This document shows, in pieces, positions 1-6,768 of a stretch of DNA of 10,257 nucleotides (the first letter of the stretch is position 1; each line of letters starts with the position of its first letter). Source of the DNA: Desulfobacteraceae bacterium (lineage in GTDB: Bacteria > Desulfobacterota > Desulfobacteria > Desulfobacterales > Desulfobacteraceae). Both the position numbers and the translations under genes were made by a program. The DNA lies in NCBI GenBank assembly GCA_022712835.1, contig JAFLJU010000231.1, positions 1-10,257 on the forward strand. Reading direction: 5' to 3'. Below the pieces are notes generated by a model. That model saw nothing but the letters and a program-made list of their open reading frames with translations, did no database searches and was not told the origin of the DNA.

Positions 1-1
1 T

Positions 2-238
2 GCCAACACCCCTCCTAAGCTGGAAAAACCGGCCGATGAAACGGCAAGCGACAGCATAAATATTTCCAAAAAAACAAGGGATCTCCAAAAAATTTCCAAA
101 GCAATGGATACGCAACCCACAGAGAGAGCAACACTGGTGGCAGATTTAAAACAGCAGGTCCAGACCAATCAATATAACATTAATGCAGAACAGATTGCGG
201 AAAAAATGACCGGTTCCCTCATGAATGAACTGGGATAA
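2..238 (+). CDS. flgM: Flagellar anti-sigma-28 factor FlgM (3' part, cut by left edge)
   Basis: The last 78 codons are visible; the start lies outside the window. FlgM binds and holds sigma-28 (FliA) in the cytoplasm until the hook-basal body is finished, then leaves through the flagellar export apparatus, which releases late flagellar transcription. The visible part has the family layout: a flexible Pro/Lys/Glu-rich segment, then the conserved DSINIS start of the sigma-binding region, two helices (TRDLQKI and ATLVADLKQQV), and the closing signature YNINAEQIAEKM, which matches the Y-x-V/I-x-A-E-x-I-A-x-K motif of FlgM. The protein ends ten residues later with NELG. In related bacteria flgM lies among hook and rod genes, so the cut-off upstream DNA is probably a flagellar cluster. 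The last codons and stop form the left arm of a hairpin described separately. Confidence 0.88.
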   Translation, partial: ANTPPKLEKPADETASDSINISKKTRDLQKISKAMDTQPTERATLVADLKQQVQTNQYNINAEQIAEKMTGSLMNELG

Positions 239-260
239 AAGAGAATTTTTTTCCCGGTTC
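227..260 (+). other. Imperfect hairpin spanning the flgM stop codon
   Basis: The left arm, 227-240, begins GAACTGGGA and ends in an A-run. It pairs with 247-260 (a T-run, then CCCGGTTC) around a 6-base loop, giving 13 pairs including one T-G wobble, plus one T-T mismatch. The flgM stop (236-238) lies inside the arm. No clear T-tract follows, so it is not a classic intrinsic terminator. It may mark the flgM mRNA 3' end or protect it from decay. Pairing was done by eye, without an energy calculation. Confidence 0.45.
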
Positions 261-360
261 ATCTCTTTCAAGAATAACGCCACGCGCCATCGCTCCAGAC
301 GTTCCCCCAAACCAACTGAAATATAAGCCTTTTTCCCAAAAACAAACCAGCGGTCCAAAC

Positions 361-377
361 CTGGCACGCCTATTGCT
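361..377 (+). promoter_or_regulatory. Sigma-54 (RpoN) promoter for the gene at 423
   Basis: The sequence reads C-TGGCACG-CCTA-TTGC-T, which matches the sigma-54 consensus YTGGCACG-N4-TTGCW at every conserved position. The -24 GG is at 363-364 and the -12 GC at 375-376, with the required 10-base spacing. Transcription should start near 387-390, leaving a leader of about 35 bases with the AAGGAG ribosome site at 411-416 before the ATG at 423. Sigma-54 promoters need an AAA+ activator such as FlrC or FleQ; no binding site for one was recognised here. In many bacteria middle (hook and basal body) flagellar genes use sigma-54. Confidence 0.85.
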
Positions 378-422
378 TTCTTAATCCTAACATAAGGAAT
401 ACCAACAGATAAGGAGACCCGC

Positions 423-908
423 ATGGTCAATATAAATCAAATAAATGAGCTGACACAAGCTTTGGGTGGGACAAGTGGCGGCGCACCGAAGACGGAAAAA
501 ACGGGTGTTTTCGAAAATGCCCTGACCCAGGCCCTTGATCAAACGGGTCAGGCAGAGCAAACAAATGGAACTGATTCTTCTGGGATGGGGATTACAATGG
601 CAACTGCTTTAGGGGAAATTCCATCAATCGGCCTTAAGGTGCAGGATCAGTCTTCCATCGTGTCTGGAAAAACGGATATGCTTTTAGGATTGCTGGATGA
701 CTATTCAAGTAAGCTTGAAAATCCGGGGGTATCACTGAAAAACATCGCGCCTGTTTTGGAAAAAATAAACCAGAATGCGGACAGTCTGCTCAAGGAATCC
801 ATGTCCCTTGGCAGCGGAAATCAAGAGCTCAAAAATATTGCAACCCAGACAGTGATCGCTGCCCGAAGCGAATATGTTCGTTTCCAAAGGGGCGATTACT
901 TGTCATAG
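423..908 (+). CDS. Unrecognised protein, probably flagellum-associated
   Basis: A 161-residue soluble protein with no signal peptide or membrane segment and no family I can name. The start ATG is well supported by AAGGAG seven to eight bases upstream and by the sigma-54 promoter just before it. Residues 1-60 are rich in Gly, Thr, Gln and Asn and look disordered, apart from a short VFENALTQALDQ helix reminiscent of rod or hook-basal-body proteins. From about residue 85 to the end it is predicted to be helical (MLLGLLDDYSSKLE, NIAPVLEKINQNADSLLKE, then IATQTVIAARSEYVRFQRGDY). A disordered, polar N-terminus followed by C-terminal helices is common in exported axial proteins. flgM upstream and the promoter type point to a flagellar role: an export substrate, rod or hook accessory, or chaperone. 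It is not a convincing FlgN, FliE or FlgJ. Its 3' end overlaps the converging mazG by 13 bases. Confidence 0.72.
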   Translation: MVNINQINELTQALGGTSGGAPKTEKTGVFENALTQALDQTGQAEQTNGTDSSGMGITMATALGEIPSIGLKVQDQSSIVSGKTDMLLGLLDDYSSKLENPGVSLKNIAPVLEKINQNADSLLKESMSLGSGNQELKNIATQTVIAARSEYVRFQRGDYLS

Positions 909-1732
909 TGCTTTTTTGCCCGTTGCCAATGCCGCTCTTTTTCTTCTGAAGACAATTTTTTAAGGTCTATTTTTTCCAGGAGAAGCGCTTCTTCCATTAA
1001 TCTGAACCGTCCTTCGAATTTTGCGGTAGCACTTGAAAGTGCGGTTTCCGGGTGGAAACCTGAGAATCTTGCCACATTGACCAGGGAAAACAGGATGTCG
1101 CCAAATTCCATCATGGCCGCATCCGGGCTTTCTTTTTCCAATGCGGTTTCAAACTCCTGGATTTCTTCCTTTACCTTGTCCAACACCTGGTGGATATTCT
1201 CCCAGTCAAACCCTTCTTTAACCGCAGATTTGGATACTTTTAACGCCCTGAGCAATCCCGGCATCCCTTTGGGCACCGAATCCATAGCCGATGGAATTCC
1301 CTTTGAATTTCCATTTTGCGCAAGGCTTGTATCTGCTGTTCTACCCTCTTTTTTTCTGGCTGTTTCTTTCTCTATTCTCTTAATTTTCTCCCATTGCCGG
1401 TTTAATTCTTCCTCTGTCTCCACAACGGCGGTATCATAAACATGGGGGTGACGCCGGATCATTTTTTTTGCAATCCCATCAATCACATGGAAAAACTCAA
1501 ATCGGTTATTCTCAGTTAGAATCTCAATTAAAAACAGAATCTGAAACAAAACATCGCCCAGTTCTTCACAGATATTATCCGTATCATCTTTGACAATGGC
1601 CTCTTCAAGCTCATACAATTCTTCTGCCATACATTTCCACAGGGTCAGGGGGGTTTGTTTCCGGTCCCAGGCACATCCGTTTTTTCCCCTAAGTCTGCGA
1701 ATAATTTCCAAAAGCGGCACTATTGTTTCCAA
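896..1732 (-). CDS. mazG: Nucleoside triphosphate pyrophosphohydrolase MazG
   Basis: This cytoplasmic enzyme removes pyrophosphate from (d)NTPs to give NMPs, cleaning the pool of aberrant nucleotides; in E. coli it also affects ppGpp. The 278 residues contain two MazG repeats. The first has EELYELEE at 38-44 with EELGD at 56-60. The second has EEIQE at 189-193 with EFGD at 209-212. These are the paired E-E-x-x-E and E-x-x-D sets that bind magnesium. RRHPHVY at 93-99 and the closing HWQRAKK are also family signatures. A Ser/Lys/Gly-rich linker around 125-155 makes it somewhat longer than the roughly 263-residue E. coli protein. The chosen TTG start (1730-1732) gives the family's usual N-terminus and sits inside the end of cvpA, with AAGGA 11 bases upstream. 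A GTG at 1718-1720, overlapping the cvpA stop by one base, is the alternative. Translational coupling to cvpA is likely. Confidence 0.93.
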   Translation of the reverse strand: METIVPLLEIIRRLRGKNGCAWDRKQTPLTLWKCMAEELYELEEAIVKDDTDNICEELGDVLFQILFLIEILTENNRFEFFHVIDGIAKKMIRRHPHVYDTAVVETEEELNRQWEKIKRIEKETARKKEGRTADTSLAQNGNSKGIPSAMDSVPKGMPGLLRALKVSKSAVKEGFDWENIHQVLDKVKEEIQEFETALEKESPDAAMMEFGDILFSLVNVARFSGFHPETALSSATAKFEGRFRLMEEALLLEKIDLKKLSSEEKERHWQRAKKHYDK

Positions 1733-2241
1733 TTTGTTTTAATTCCTTCCAAATGTTTAAAAAAATCGCTTTTCATATTGTTAGAAAAAAAGAGCATCAT
1801 TCCATTTGAAATATTTTCTACATGGGGTGCTGATTTTGAGCCAGACAAAAACTGCGTCTCCTCCGGGATAAATGTCATCATCATGATGAACAGAACAGAG
1901 ACGATCAATACCCCCTTGGCGGCTCCAAACACCAGTCCAAAAAACCGATCCACCCATCCCAGAAAGACAAGGCTTAAAAATTTACGGATCAAACCGGCCA
2001 TCAGGCTGATGGAGATTAAAATACCGCAGAACAAAACAAAAAAACAAATCAGACTTCTGGCACCGGGTGTTTCAATTAACGTCTCAAGATAGGGCGTTAA
2101 TTTTTGATAATAGGTATTCGCGCCATAGAAACCAACAATAACACCGATAACACCGGATACTTCCCGGATCAATCCCTTAAAATACCCCCGGATCAGACAG
2201 AATGAAACAATCACCAGGACAAGCACATCAAAACCGTTCAT
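1720..2241 (-). CDS. cvpA: CvpA family inner-membrane protein
   Basis: A 173-residue membrane protein with four hydrophobic segments, at roughly residues 5-20, 28-45, 62-84 and 100-123. The family signature is clear: an N-terminal N-x-x-D start to the first helix, then the RGYFKGLIREVSG loop (R-G-x-x-x-G-x-x-x-E), and later WVDRFFGLVFGAAKGVLI, equivalent to the conserved D-R-x-x-G-x-x-F-G-x-x-R/K-G of CvpA. In E. coli CvpA was found through colicin V production and is linked to envelope integrity; its molecular activity is not settled. The start is well supported by TAAGGAG five bases upstream. The polar C-terminal tail after residue 125 is poorly conserved in this family. It is the first gene of a two-gene unit with mazG, which starts inside its last codons. 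Confidence 0.9.
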   Translation of the reverse strand: MNGFDVLVLVIVSFCLIRGYFKGLIREVSGVIGVIVGFYGANTYYQKLTPYLETLIETPGARSLICFFVLFCGILISISLMAGLIRKFLSLVFLGWVDRFFGLVFGAAKGVLIVSVLFIMMMTFIPEETQFLSGSKSAPHVENISNGMMLFFSNNMKSDFFKHLEGIKTNWKQ

Positions 2242-2287
2242 TTTACTCCTTATGGGATCTTAATATAAAAGTCATGCAAAGAGTACA

Positions 2288-2317
2288 CAGATACCAATTT
2301 ACCGGTTTTCTAGTCAA
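2288..2317 (-). promoter_or_regulatory. Probable sigma-70 promoter for cvpA-mazG
   Basis: Read on the minus strand there is a -35 TTGACT (2312-2317), an 18-base spacer, and a -10 TATCTG (2288-2293) preceded by TGG, an extended -10. Transcription would begin near 2281, leaving a leader of about 40 bases before the cvpA ATG at 2241. The -10 matches four of the six consensus bases, so this is plausible rather than certain. The same arrangement occurs on the plus strand at 9458-9487. Confidence 0.45.
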
Positions 2318-2361
2318 GATTTTTATTGACCTTTAGACAAATAAAATGCACCCTAGGCTCC

Positions 2362-3306
2362 ATGAAAAATATTGAATTTCAAAACATTGAGCTGACCAAA
2401 AAGCTCTTTGGATACCACAACACCCATCTTGAAAAAATTTCCAGAGCATTTAACATTACCATTAATTCCAGGGGCAATGCCATTTCCCTTTCCGGGGATG
2501 CACAAGATGTGGATGTGGCAGAAATATTGATCCACCAATTATACGACCTTTTGAAGGAAAAATTCAACCTGACACCGCCGGATCTTGATGCTGCCATCAA
2601 CACCATAAAATTAGATAAGAACGCACCCATAAAAAAGATCTTTTTAAATACCATTTTTGTTACCGCCAAAAACAGAGCGATTTCCCCCAGAAATATTACC
2701 CAGCATACCTATACCAATGCCGCCAAAGAAAATGATATATTATTTTCAATCGGCCCGGCCGGGACCGGAAAGACCTATCTTGCAATGGCCATGGCCGTTG
2801 CTGCTCTTTCAAGGGGAGATGTAAAAAAAATCATTCTGACCCGGCCCGCGGTTGAGGCGGGTGAGGCCCTTGGATTTCTTCCCGGGGACCTGGCTGAAAA
2901 GATCAACCCCTACCTTCGTCCCTTGTATGATGCCTTGTATGATATGCTTGATTTTGAGAAAGTCAGGGCGTATATTGAGCAGGAAACCATCGAAATAGCC
3001 CCCCTTGCATTTATGAGGGGAAGAACTCTGAACAATGCATTCATCATTTTAGATGAGGCACAAAACACGACCGCAGAACAGATGAAAATGTTTTTAACCC
3101 GGCTTGGATATGGTTCCAAAGCCATTGTCACAGGCGACATTACCCAGATTGATCTGGCAACCGGAAAAAAGTCCGGTCTAGTCGAAGCAAAAAAGATTCT
3201 CACCCGAATAAAGGGGATTGAGTTTGTTACCTTTACCAAGGCGGATGTGGTAAGACATCCCCTTGTTTCAAACATCATAGATGCTTATGAAAAAAACAAA
3301 AACTAA
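2362..3306 (+). CDS. phoH: PhoH family ATPase (YbeZ-like)
   Basis: A cytoplasmic P-loop ATPase of the PhoH/YbeZ family, thought to work on RNA together with YbeY. The 314 residues begin with a small N-terminal region that resembles a KH-like RNA-binding fold (about 1-75, with SRGNAISLSGD), then the ATPase domain. Walker A is GPAGTGKT at 131-138, exactly the PhoH form. Walker B is FIILDEAQNT with Asp231 and Glu232, followed by MKMFLTRLGYGSKAIVTGDITQIDL, the PhoH sensor region. I chose the ATG at 2362: its N-terminus fits the family, whereas the open frame extends only 12 codons further to a TTG at 2326. The ribosome site is weak (AGG at 2355-2357). It is the first gene of phoH-pgpH-ybeY-pdxJ, an order found widely in bacteria, and its last codons overlap the start of pgpH. 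Confidence 0.94.
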   Translation: MKNIEFQNIELTKKLFGYHNTHLEKISRAFNITINSRGNAISLSGDAQDVDVAEILIHQLYDLLKEKFNLTPPDLDAAINTIKLDKNAPIKKIFLNTIFVTAKNRAISPRNITQHTYTNAAKENDILFSIGPAGTGKTYLAMAMAVAALSRGDVKKIILTRPAVEAGEALGFLPGDLAEKINPYLRPLYDALYDMLDFEKVRAYIEQETIEIAPLAFMRGRTLNNAFIILDEAQNTTAEQMKMFLTRLGYGSKAIVTGDITQIDLATGKKSGLVEAKKILTRIKGIEFVTFTKADVVRHPLVSNIIDAYEKNKN

Positions 3307-5653
3307 CAACTGGCTTGAACAGACCAAAACATATCTGTTATCCACCCCACACCTGTTGTGGTTCATGCTCATTTTCCTTACGGCATCCTTCACTTTTTTA
3401 CAGGCACCAGATCAAAAAAAGGTTTTTTACGCCTATAAAATAGGAGATGTGGCCCAAAGAGATATCAAGGCGCCTAAAAATTTCTTCATTGAAGACAAAG
3501 ACGTGACCAAGGCAAGAAAAAGCCAGGTCAAAGATGTGATAAAAACCGTTTATGATTTTGACGATAGCCTGTTAACAGACATTTCCGTTCGTGTTGAAAA
3601 ATCCATGGAATTTGCCCGGCAATTATTCAAAAAAGCCGATTCCAGTTCGCCAGACCCTACATTTGCCATGGCCATGACCATAAAACCTGAGTTTGAAAAG
3701 AAACTGGGCATTGACGTCAGTAACGAGGCCTATGCAATTCTTTATAAATTCCAATTTTCCACAGATATCACCACCATCATACAAACCATTGTAAATAAGA
3801 TTCTATCCGTTGGGGTGGTTGCCAACAAAGAGATTCTCCTTGAAGAAGAGGTCAAAGGGATAAACCTTAGAACCATCAAATCAAATGAAGAGCGTACGTT
3901 AAATAACCTGAAAGTCATTTATGGCCCGGTCCAGGCCAAGGCCATGGTCAGGATAGAGGGCCAACCCCTGCTCAAGAAACTCAACCATGGACTGGCCAAT
4001 CTCATTGTGAACATCTGCCAGCAGTTGGTTCAACCAAATATCACCCTAAATAAGAGTGAAACGAAAAAACGAATTCAGGACGCCCAGGCCAAAATCATGC
4101 CCATACTTTTCCAGATAAAAGCTGGCGAGATGATTCTCAGGGAAGGGGAGCGGGTGGATAAAATCAAGCTGATCAAATTGACCGCTTTAAAAGAGCAGGT
4201 TGTGGAAAAAGATATTTACATGTCCGGCACCGGGACGGCCATGATCACCTGCCTTTTAATCCTTGTGGTCTACTTTCTTTTCTTGAAGGATCACAAACGG
4301 CTGAAAACGGATCATAACACCCATATGATCTTTCTGGCATTGGGCCTAATCCTCTTCCTGATTTTTGTTAAAATTGTCATTTATATTGCCCAGTCATCCC
4401 ATCCGGAAATGGCATGGGAAATTGCAGCCTCTTCCTTTTATATGCTGGTTCCCATCCAGGCGGCGGCCATGATCACCTGCCTGTTTTTGGGATTTGATAT
4501 TGCCATTTTTTTTACCATTGTCCTTTCCGTGCTGGCCAGTCTGGCATTCGGCGGCAGTTTTCAGGTGTTTATTTTCTTTTTTCTCAGCAGTATCACCGCT
4601 GCCTATTGGATCAACGAACGACAGGAACGCAAAAACTTCATCATTGCAGGCTTTAAACTTGCGATTTTTAATTCCACTATCGCCATTGCATTAGGATTTT
4701 ACACCCTTACCCAACCGGATCCCATGTTCCTGGCAAAGGAAGTAATTTTTGCCTTCTGCGGCGGACTTTTTGCTGCCACTCTGACCATCGGCTTTGCCCC
4801 CTTGATCGAAATTATTTTTAATTATACCACCCCGGCAAAACTATTGGAATTTTCCAACCTGGACCAGCCCTTGATCAAAAAACTGATGATAGAAGCGCCG
4901 GGAACCTACAATCACTCTGTAATTGTGGCCACCCTGGCAGAAGCTGCTGCATCCGCCGCTTCTGCCAATAGTCTCCAGGCCAAGGTAATGGGATATTACC
5001 ACGATATTGGAAAGCTGGACAAAACCTTGTATTTCATTGAAAACCAGGCAGATGGCAAAAACCGGCATGACAAACTATCCCCGTCCATGTCGGCACTGAT
5101 CCTGATCCAGCATGTTAAAAAAGGAGTAGAACTGGCCAAAAAACACAAGCTGGGCAATGAAATCATTGAAGGGATTATCCAGCACCACGGAACCTCTTTA
5201 ATCAAATATTTTTACAATAAAAGTCTAAACAGCGGCAAAGAAAACATCAATCAAGCAGATTTTAGATACCCAGGCCCCAAACCCCAGACCCGGGAAGCCG
5301 GAATCGTGATGCTGGCCGACGTGGTTGAAGCCGCGGTAAGAGCCCTTGAACGCCCCACCCCGTCCAGAATACAGGGCAGGGTAAAAGAATTGATCAATGA
5401 TATATTTGCAGATGGACAACTTGAAGAGTGTGAACTTACTCTCAAGGATCTGCACCAAATTGCCAAAAGCTTTAACAATATTCTGACCAGTATTTACCAC
5501 AGCCGTATCGAATATCCGGACAAAACACAGGAAAAGAAAAAAGAAAAAAATGGAACAGCAAAAGATACTGATAGACAATCAGCAAAAAGCGATAATCCCA
5601 ACGCCCCTAGTCCAGCAAAAGACCGAACAGATCTTAAACGCCTTGGGCTGTAA
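3281..5653 (+). CDS. pgpH: Membrane HD phosphohydrolase, PgpH family (cyclic di-AMP phosphodiesterase)
   Basis: A 790-residue 7TMR-HD protein. Characterised relatives such as Listeria PgpH cleave cyclic di-AMP to pApA; that this protein does the same is inferred from the family. Order: cytoplasmic start, membrane helix at about 25-41, an extracytoplasmic sensor domain (about 45-315), a cluster of hydrophobic segments (about 318-515), then the cytoplasmic HD domain. Its metal ligands are visible: His545 in YNHS, the His574-Asp575 pair in YYHDIGK, His635-His636 in QHHGT and Asp680 in MLADVVEA. The start ATG lies inside the end of phoH, with a second ATG two codons on; no good ribosome site is seen, so translation is probably coupled to phoH. 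After the HD domain a Lys/Asp/Ser-rich tail of roughly 35-50 residues has no domain character, and its coding sequence overlaps ybeY by 104 bases. Relatives are near 700-800 residues. Confidence 0.92.
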   Translation: MLMKKTKTNNWLEQTKTYLLSTPHLLWFMLIFLTASFTFLQAPDQKKVFYAYKIGDVAQRDIKAPKNFFIEDKDVTKARKSQVKDVIKTVYDFDDSLLTDISVRVEKSMEFARQLFKKADSSSPDPTFAMAMTIKPEFEKKLGIDVSNEAYAILYKFQFSTDITTIIQTIVNKILSVGVVANKEILLEEEVKGINLRTIKSNEERTLNNLKVIYGPVQAKAMVRIEGQPLLKKLNHGLANLIVNICQQLVQPNITLNKSETKKRIQDAQAKIMPILFQIKAGEMILREGERVDKIKLIKLTALKEQVVEKDIYMSGTGTAMITCLLILVVYFLFLKDHKRLKTDHNTHMIFLALGLILFLIFVKIVIYIAQSSHPEMAWEIAASSFYMLVPIQAAAMITCLFLGFDIAIFFTIVLSVLASLAFGGSFQVFIFFFLSSITAAYWINERQERKNFIIAGFKLAIFNSTIAIALGFYTLTQPDPMFLAKEVIFAFCGGLFAATLTIGFAPLIEIIFNYTTPAKLLEFSNLDQPLIKKLMIEAPGTYNHSVIVATLAEAAASAASANSLQAKVMGYYHDIGKLDKTLYFIENQADGKNRHDKLSPSMSALILIQHVKKGVELAKKHKLGNEIIEGIIQHHGTSLIKYFYNKSLNSGKENINQADFRYPGPKPQTREAGIVMLADVVEAAVRALERPTPSRIQGRVKELINDIFADGQLEECELTLKDLHQIAKSFNNILTSIYHSRIEYPDKTQEKKKEKNGTAKDTDRQSAKSDNPNAPSPAKDRTDLKRLGL

Positions 5654-6014
5654 TGCCCACGAAATATCTATTGTCATCATGGATGATAAGGGGATAGAAC
5701 AGTTAAACAAAACCTATCGGGGGATTGACAAACCAACTAATGTTCTGGCATTTCCCATGCAGGAAGGAGAATTTTCAAATATTACCCCTGGACTTCTGGG
5801 GGATGTGGTTATCTCGCTTACTACAGCAGAAAAGGAAGCTGTGGACGCAAAAATTTCCCTTGAAGAAAGACTCTCCCAACTTCTGATTCATGGGATTCTC
5901 CATTTGCTTGGATTTGATCATGAAACAAGTGATAAGGATGCCGCCGCCATGGAAGACAAAAGCCTTGAATTGCTTCGTATCATTGAAAAAAACACCCATT
6001 TAACCGCATTTTAA
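5550..6014 (+). CDS. ybeY: Endoribonuclease YbeY (rRNA maturation)
   Basis: A 154-residue metalloprotein of the UPF0054/YbeY family, which takes part in 16S rRNA 3'-end maturation and, with RNase R in E. coli, in removal of defective ribosomes. The zinc-binding signature HGILHLLGFDH (His114, His118, His124) is complete. The conserved loop YRGIDKPTNVLAFPM (residues 55-69) and LLGDVVIS are also typical. The start at 5550 is supported by the MEQQKILIDNQQK opening, which corresponds to the first beta strand of the family (I-x-I-x-N-x-Q). An A/G-rich stretch with AGGAAAAG lies upstream. This start places the first 104 bases inside pgpH in another frame, an unusually long overlap. Starting later would delete the first strand. 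pdxJ follows after 18 bases. Confidence 0.94.
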   Translation: MEQQKILIDNQQKAIIPTPLVQQKTEQILNALGCNAHEISIVIMDDKGIEQLNKTYRGIDKPTNVLAFPMQEGEFSNITPGLLGDVVISLTTAEKEAVDAKISLEERLSQLLIHGILHLLGFDHETSDKDAAAMEDKSLELLRIIEKNTHLTAF

Positions 6015-6032
6015 TCGACGGAGGAAAAGCCA

Positions 6033-6752
6033 ATGGCAGAACTTGCCGTTAACGTAGACCATGTGGCCACCCTGAGACAAGCCAGGGGAATAGACTATCC
6101 AGATCCCGTGGCAGCAGCTCTTGCAGCCGAGACAGCCGGTGCCGATGCAATTGTGGTCCATTTAAGAGAGGATCGCCGCCATATACAGGTAAGAGATGTT
6201 CGATTATTGCGCCAGGTGGTCCAGTCCCGGTTAATATTGGAGATGGCAGCCACCAGCGAAATGCTGGGGTTGGCTCTGGATATAAAACCAGACTGTGTCA
6301 CCCTTGTTCCTGAAAAAAGGGAAGAACTGACCACCGAGGGGGGCCTTGATTTAATCACCCACCAGGATGCCATCAGGGAAGCTACCAGCACTCTCAAAAA
6401 TGCCCACATCAAGGTATGTATTTTCATTGACCCGGATCTGGATCAGATCAAGGTTGCCCATAAAATTGATGCAGACATGATCGAGATTCATACGGGGGCT
6501 TTTTGTGATGCAACCACTGAGGAACAAAAACAAAAAGAACTTATCAGGATCATAGATGCCGCAAAAATAGGGAGCAAATTAAACTTAGGAGTAAACGCCG
6601 GGCATGGTATCTGCTACAATACCATCAAGGCATTTGCAGGTCTTAAAGAAATCAGGGAATTCAGTATCGGGCACAGCATCATCGGAAGAGCAGTTCTTAC
6701 GGGTATTGACCAAGCCGTCAGGGATATGAAACAATTGATTAAAGCGCTTTGA
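6033..6752 (+). CDS. pdxJ: Pyridoxine 5'-phosphate synthase PdxJ
   Basis: PdxJ condenses 1-deoxyxylulose 5-phosphate with 3-amino-2-oxopropyl phosphate to make pyridoxine 5'-phosphate, the last ring-forming step of the DXP-dependent vitamin B6 pathway, in the cytoplasm. The 239-residue TIM barrel is full length. It opens with LAVNVDHVATLRQARG. HLREDRRHI holds His43, Arg45 and Arg48, and Glu70 lies in LEMA; VPEKREELTTEGGLD and VNAGHG (His191) follow. His43, Glu70 and His191 correspond to E. coli His45, Glu72 and His193, the catalytic and ligand-binding set. The start ATG has a strong GGAGG eight bases upstream. It follows ybeY by 18 bases and is probably the last gene of this operon. The same neighbourhood, often with acpS next, occurs in other Desulfobacterota; no acpS follows here. 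Confidence 0.96.
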   Translation: MAELAVNVDHVATLRQARGIDYPDPVAAALAAETAGADAIVVHLREDRRHIQVRDVRLLRQVVQSRLILEMAATSEMLGLALDIKPDCVTLVPEKREELTTEGGLDLITHQDAIREATSTLKNAHIKVCIFIDPDLDQIKVAHKIDADMIEIHTGAFCDATTEEQKQKELIRIIDAAKIGSKLNLGVNAGHGICYNTIKAFAGLKEIREFSIGHSIIGRAVLTGIDQAVRDMKQLIKAL

Positions 6753-6768
6753 CTTTTATGACAGGTTT

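Noticed and set aside
146..430. 94-codon open frame on the minus strand between flgM and the gene at 423
   Set aside because: It overlaps the flgM 3' end, the sigma-54 promoter and the next gene's start, has no ribosome site of its own and no recognisable family; both flanking plus-strand genes are better supported.
1077..1439. 120-codon plus-strand frame inside mazG, and similar frames opposite cvpA, phoH, pgpH, ybeY and the receiver genes
   Set aside because: All are shadows of clearly recognised genes and show no domain of their own.
2326..2347. Promoter for phoH from TTGACC (2326) and TAAAAT (2342)
   Set aside because: The spacer is only 10 bases, far too short for sigma-70, and no -10 lies at 16-18 bases from the TTGACC. 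The real phoH promoter was not identified.
2326..2361. Extension of phoH by 12 codons to a TTG start
   Set aside because: The extra residues are not part of the PhoH family N-terminus, and the ATG at 2362 gives the usual length.
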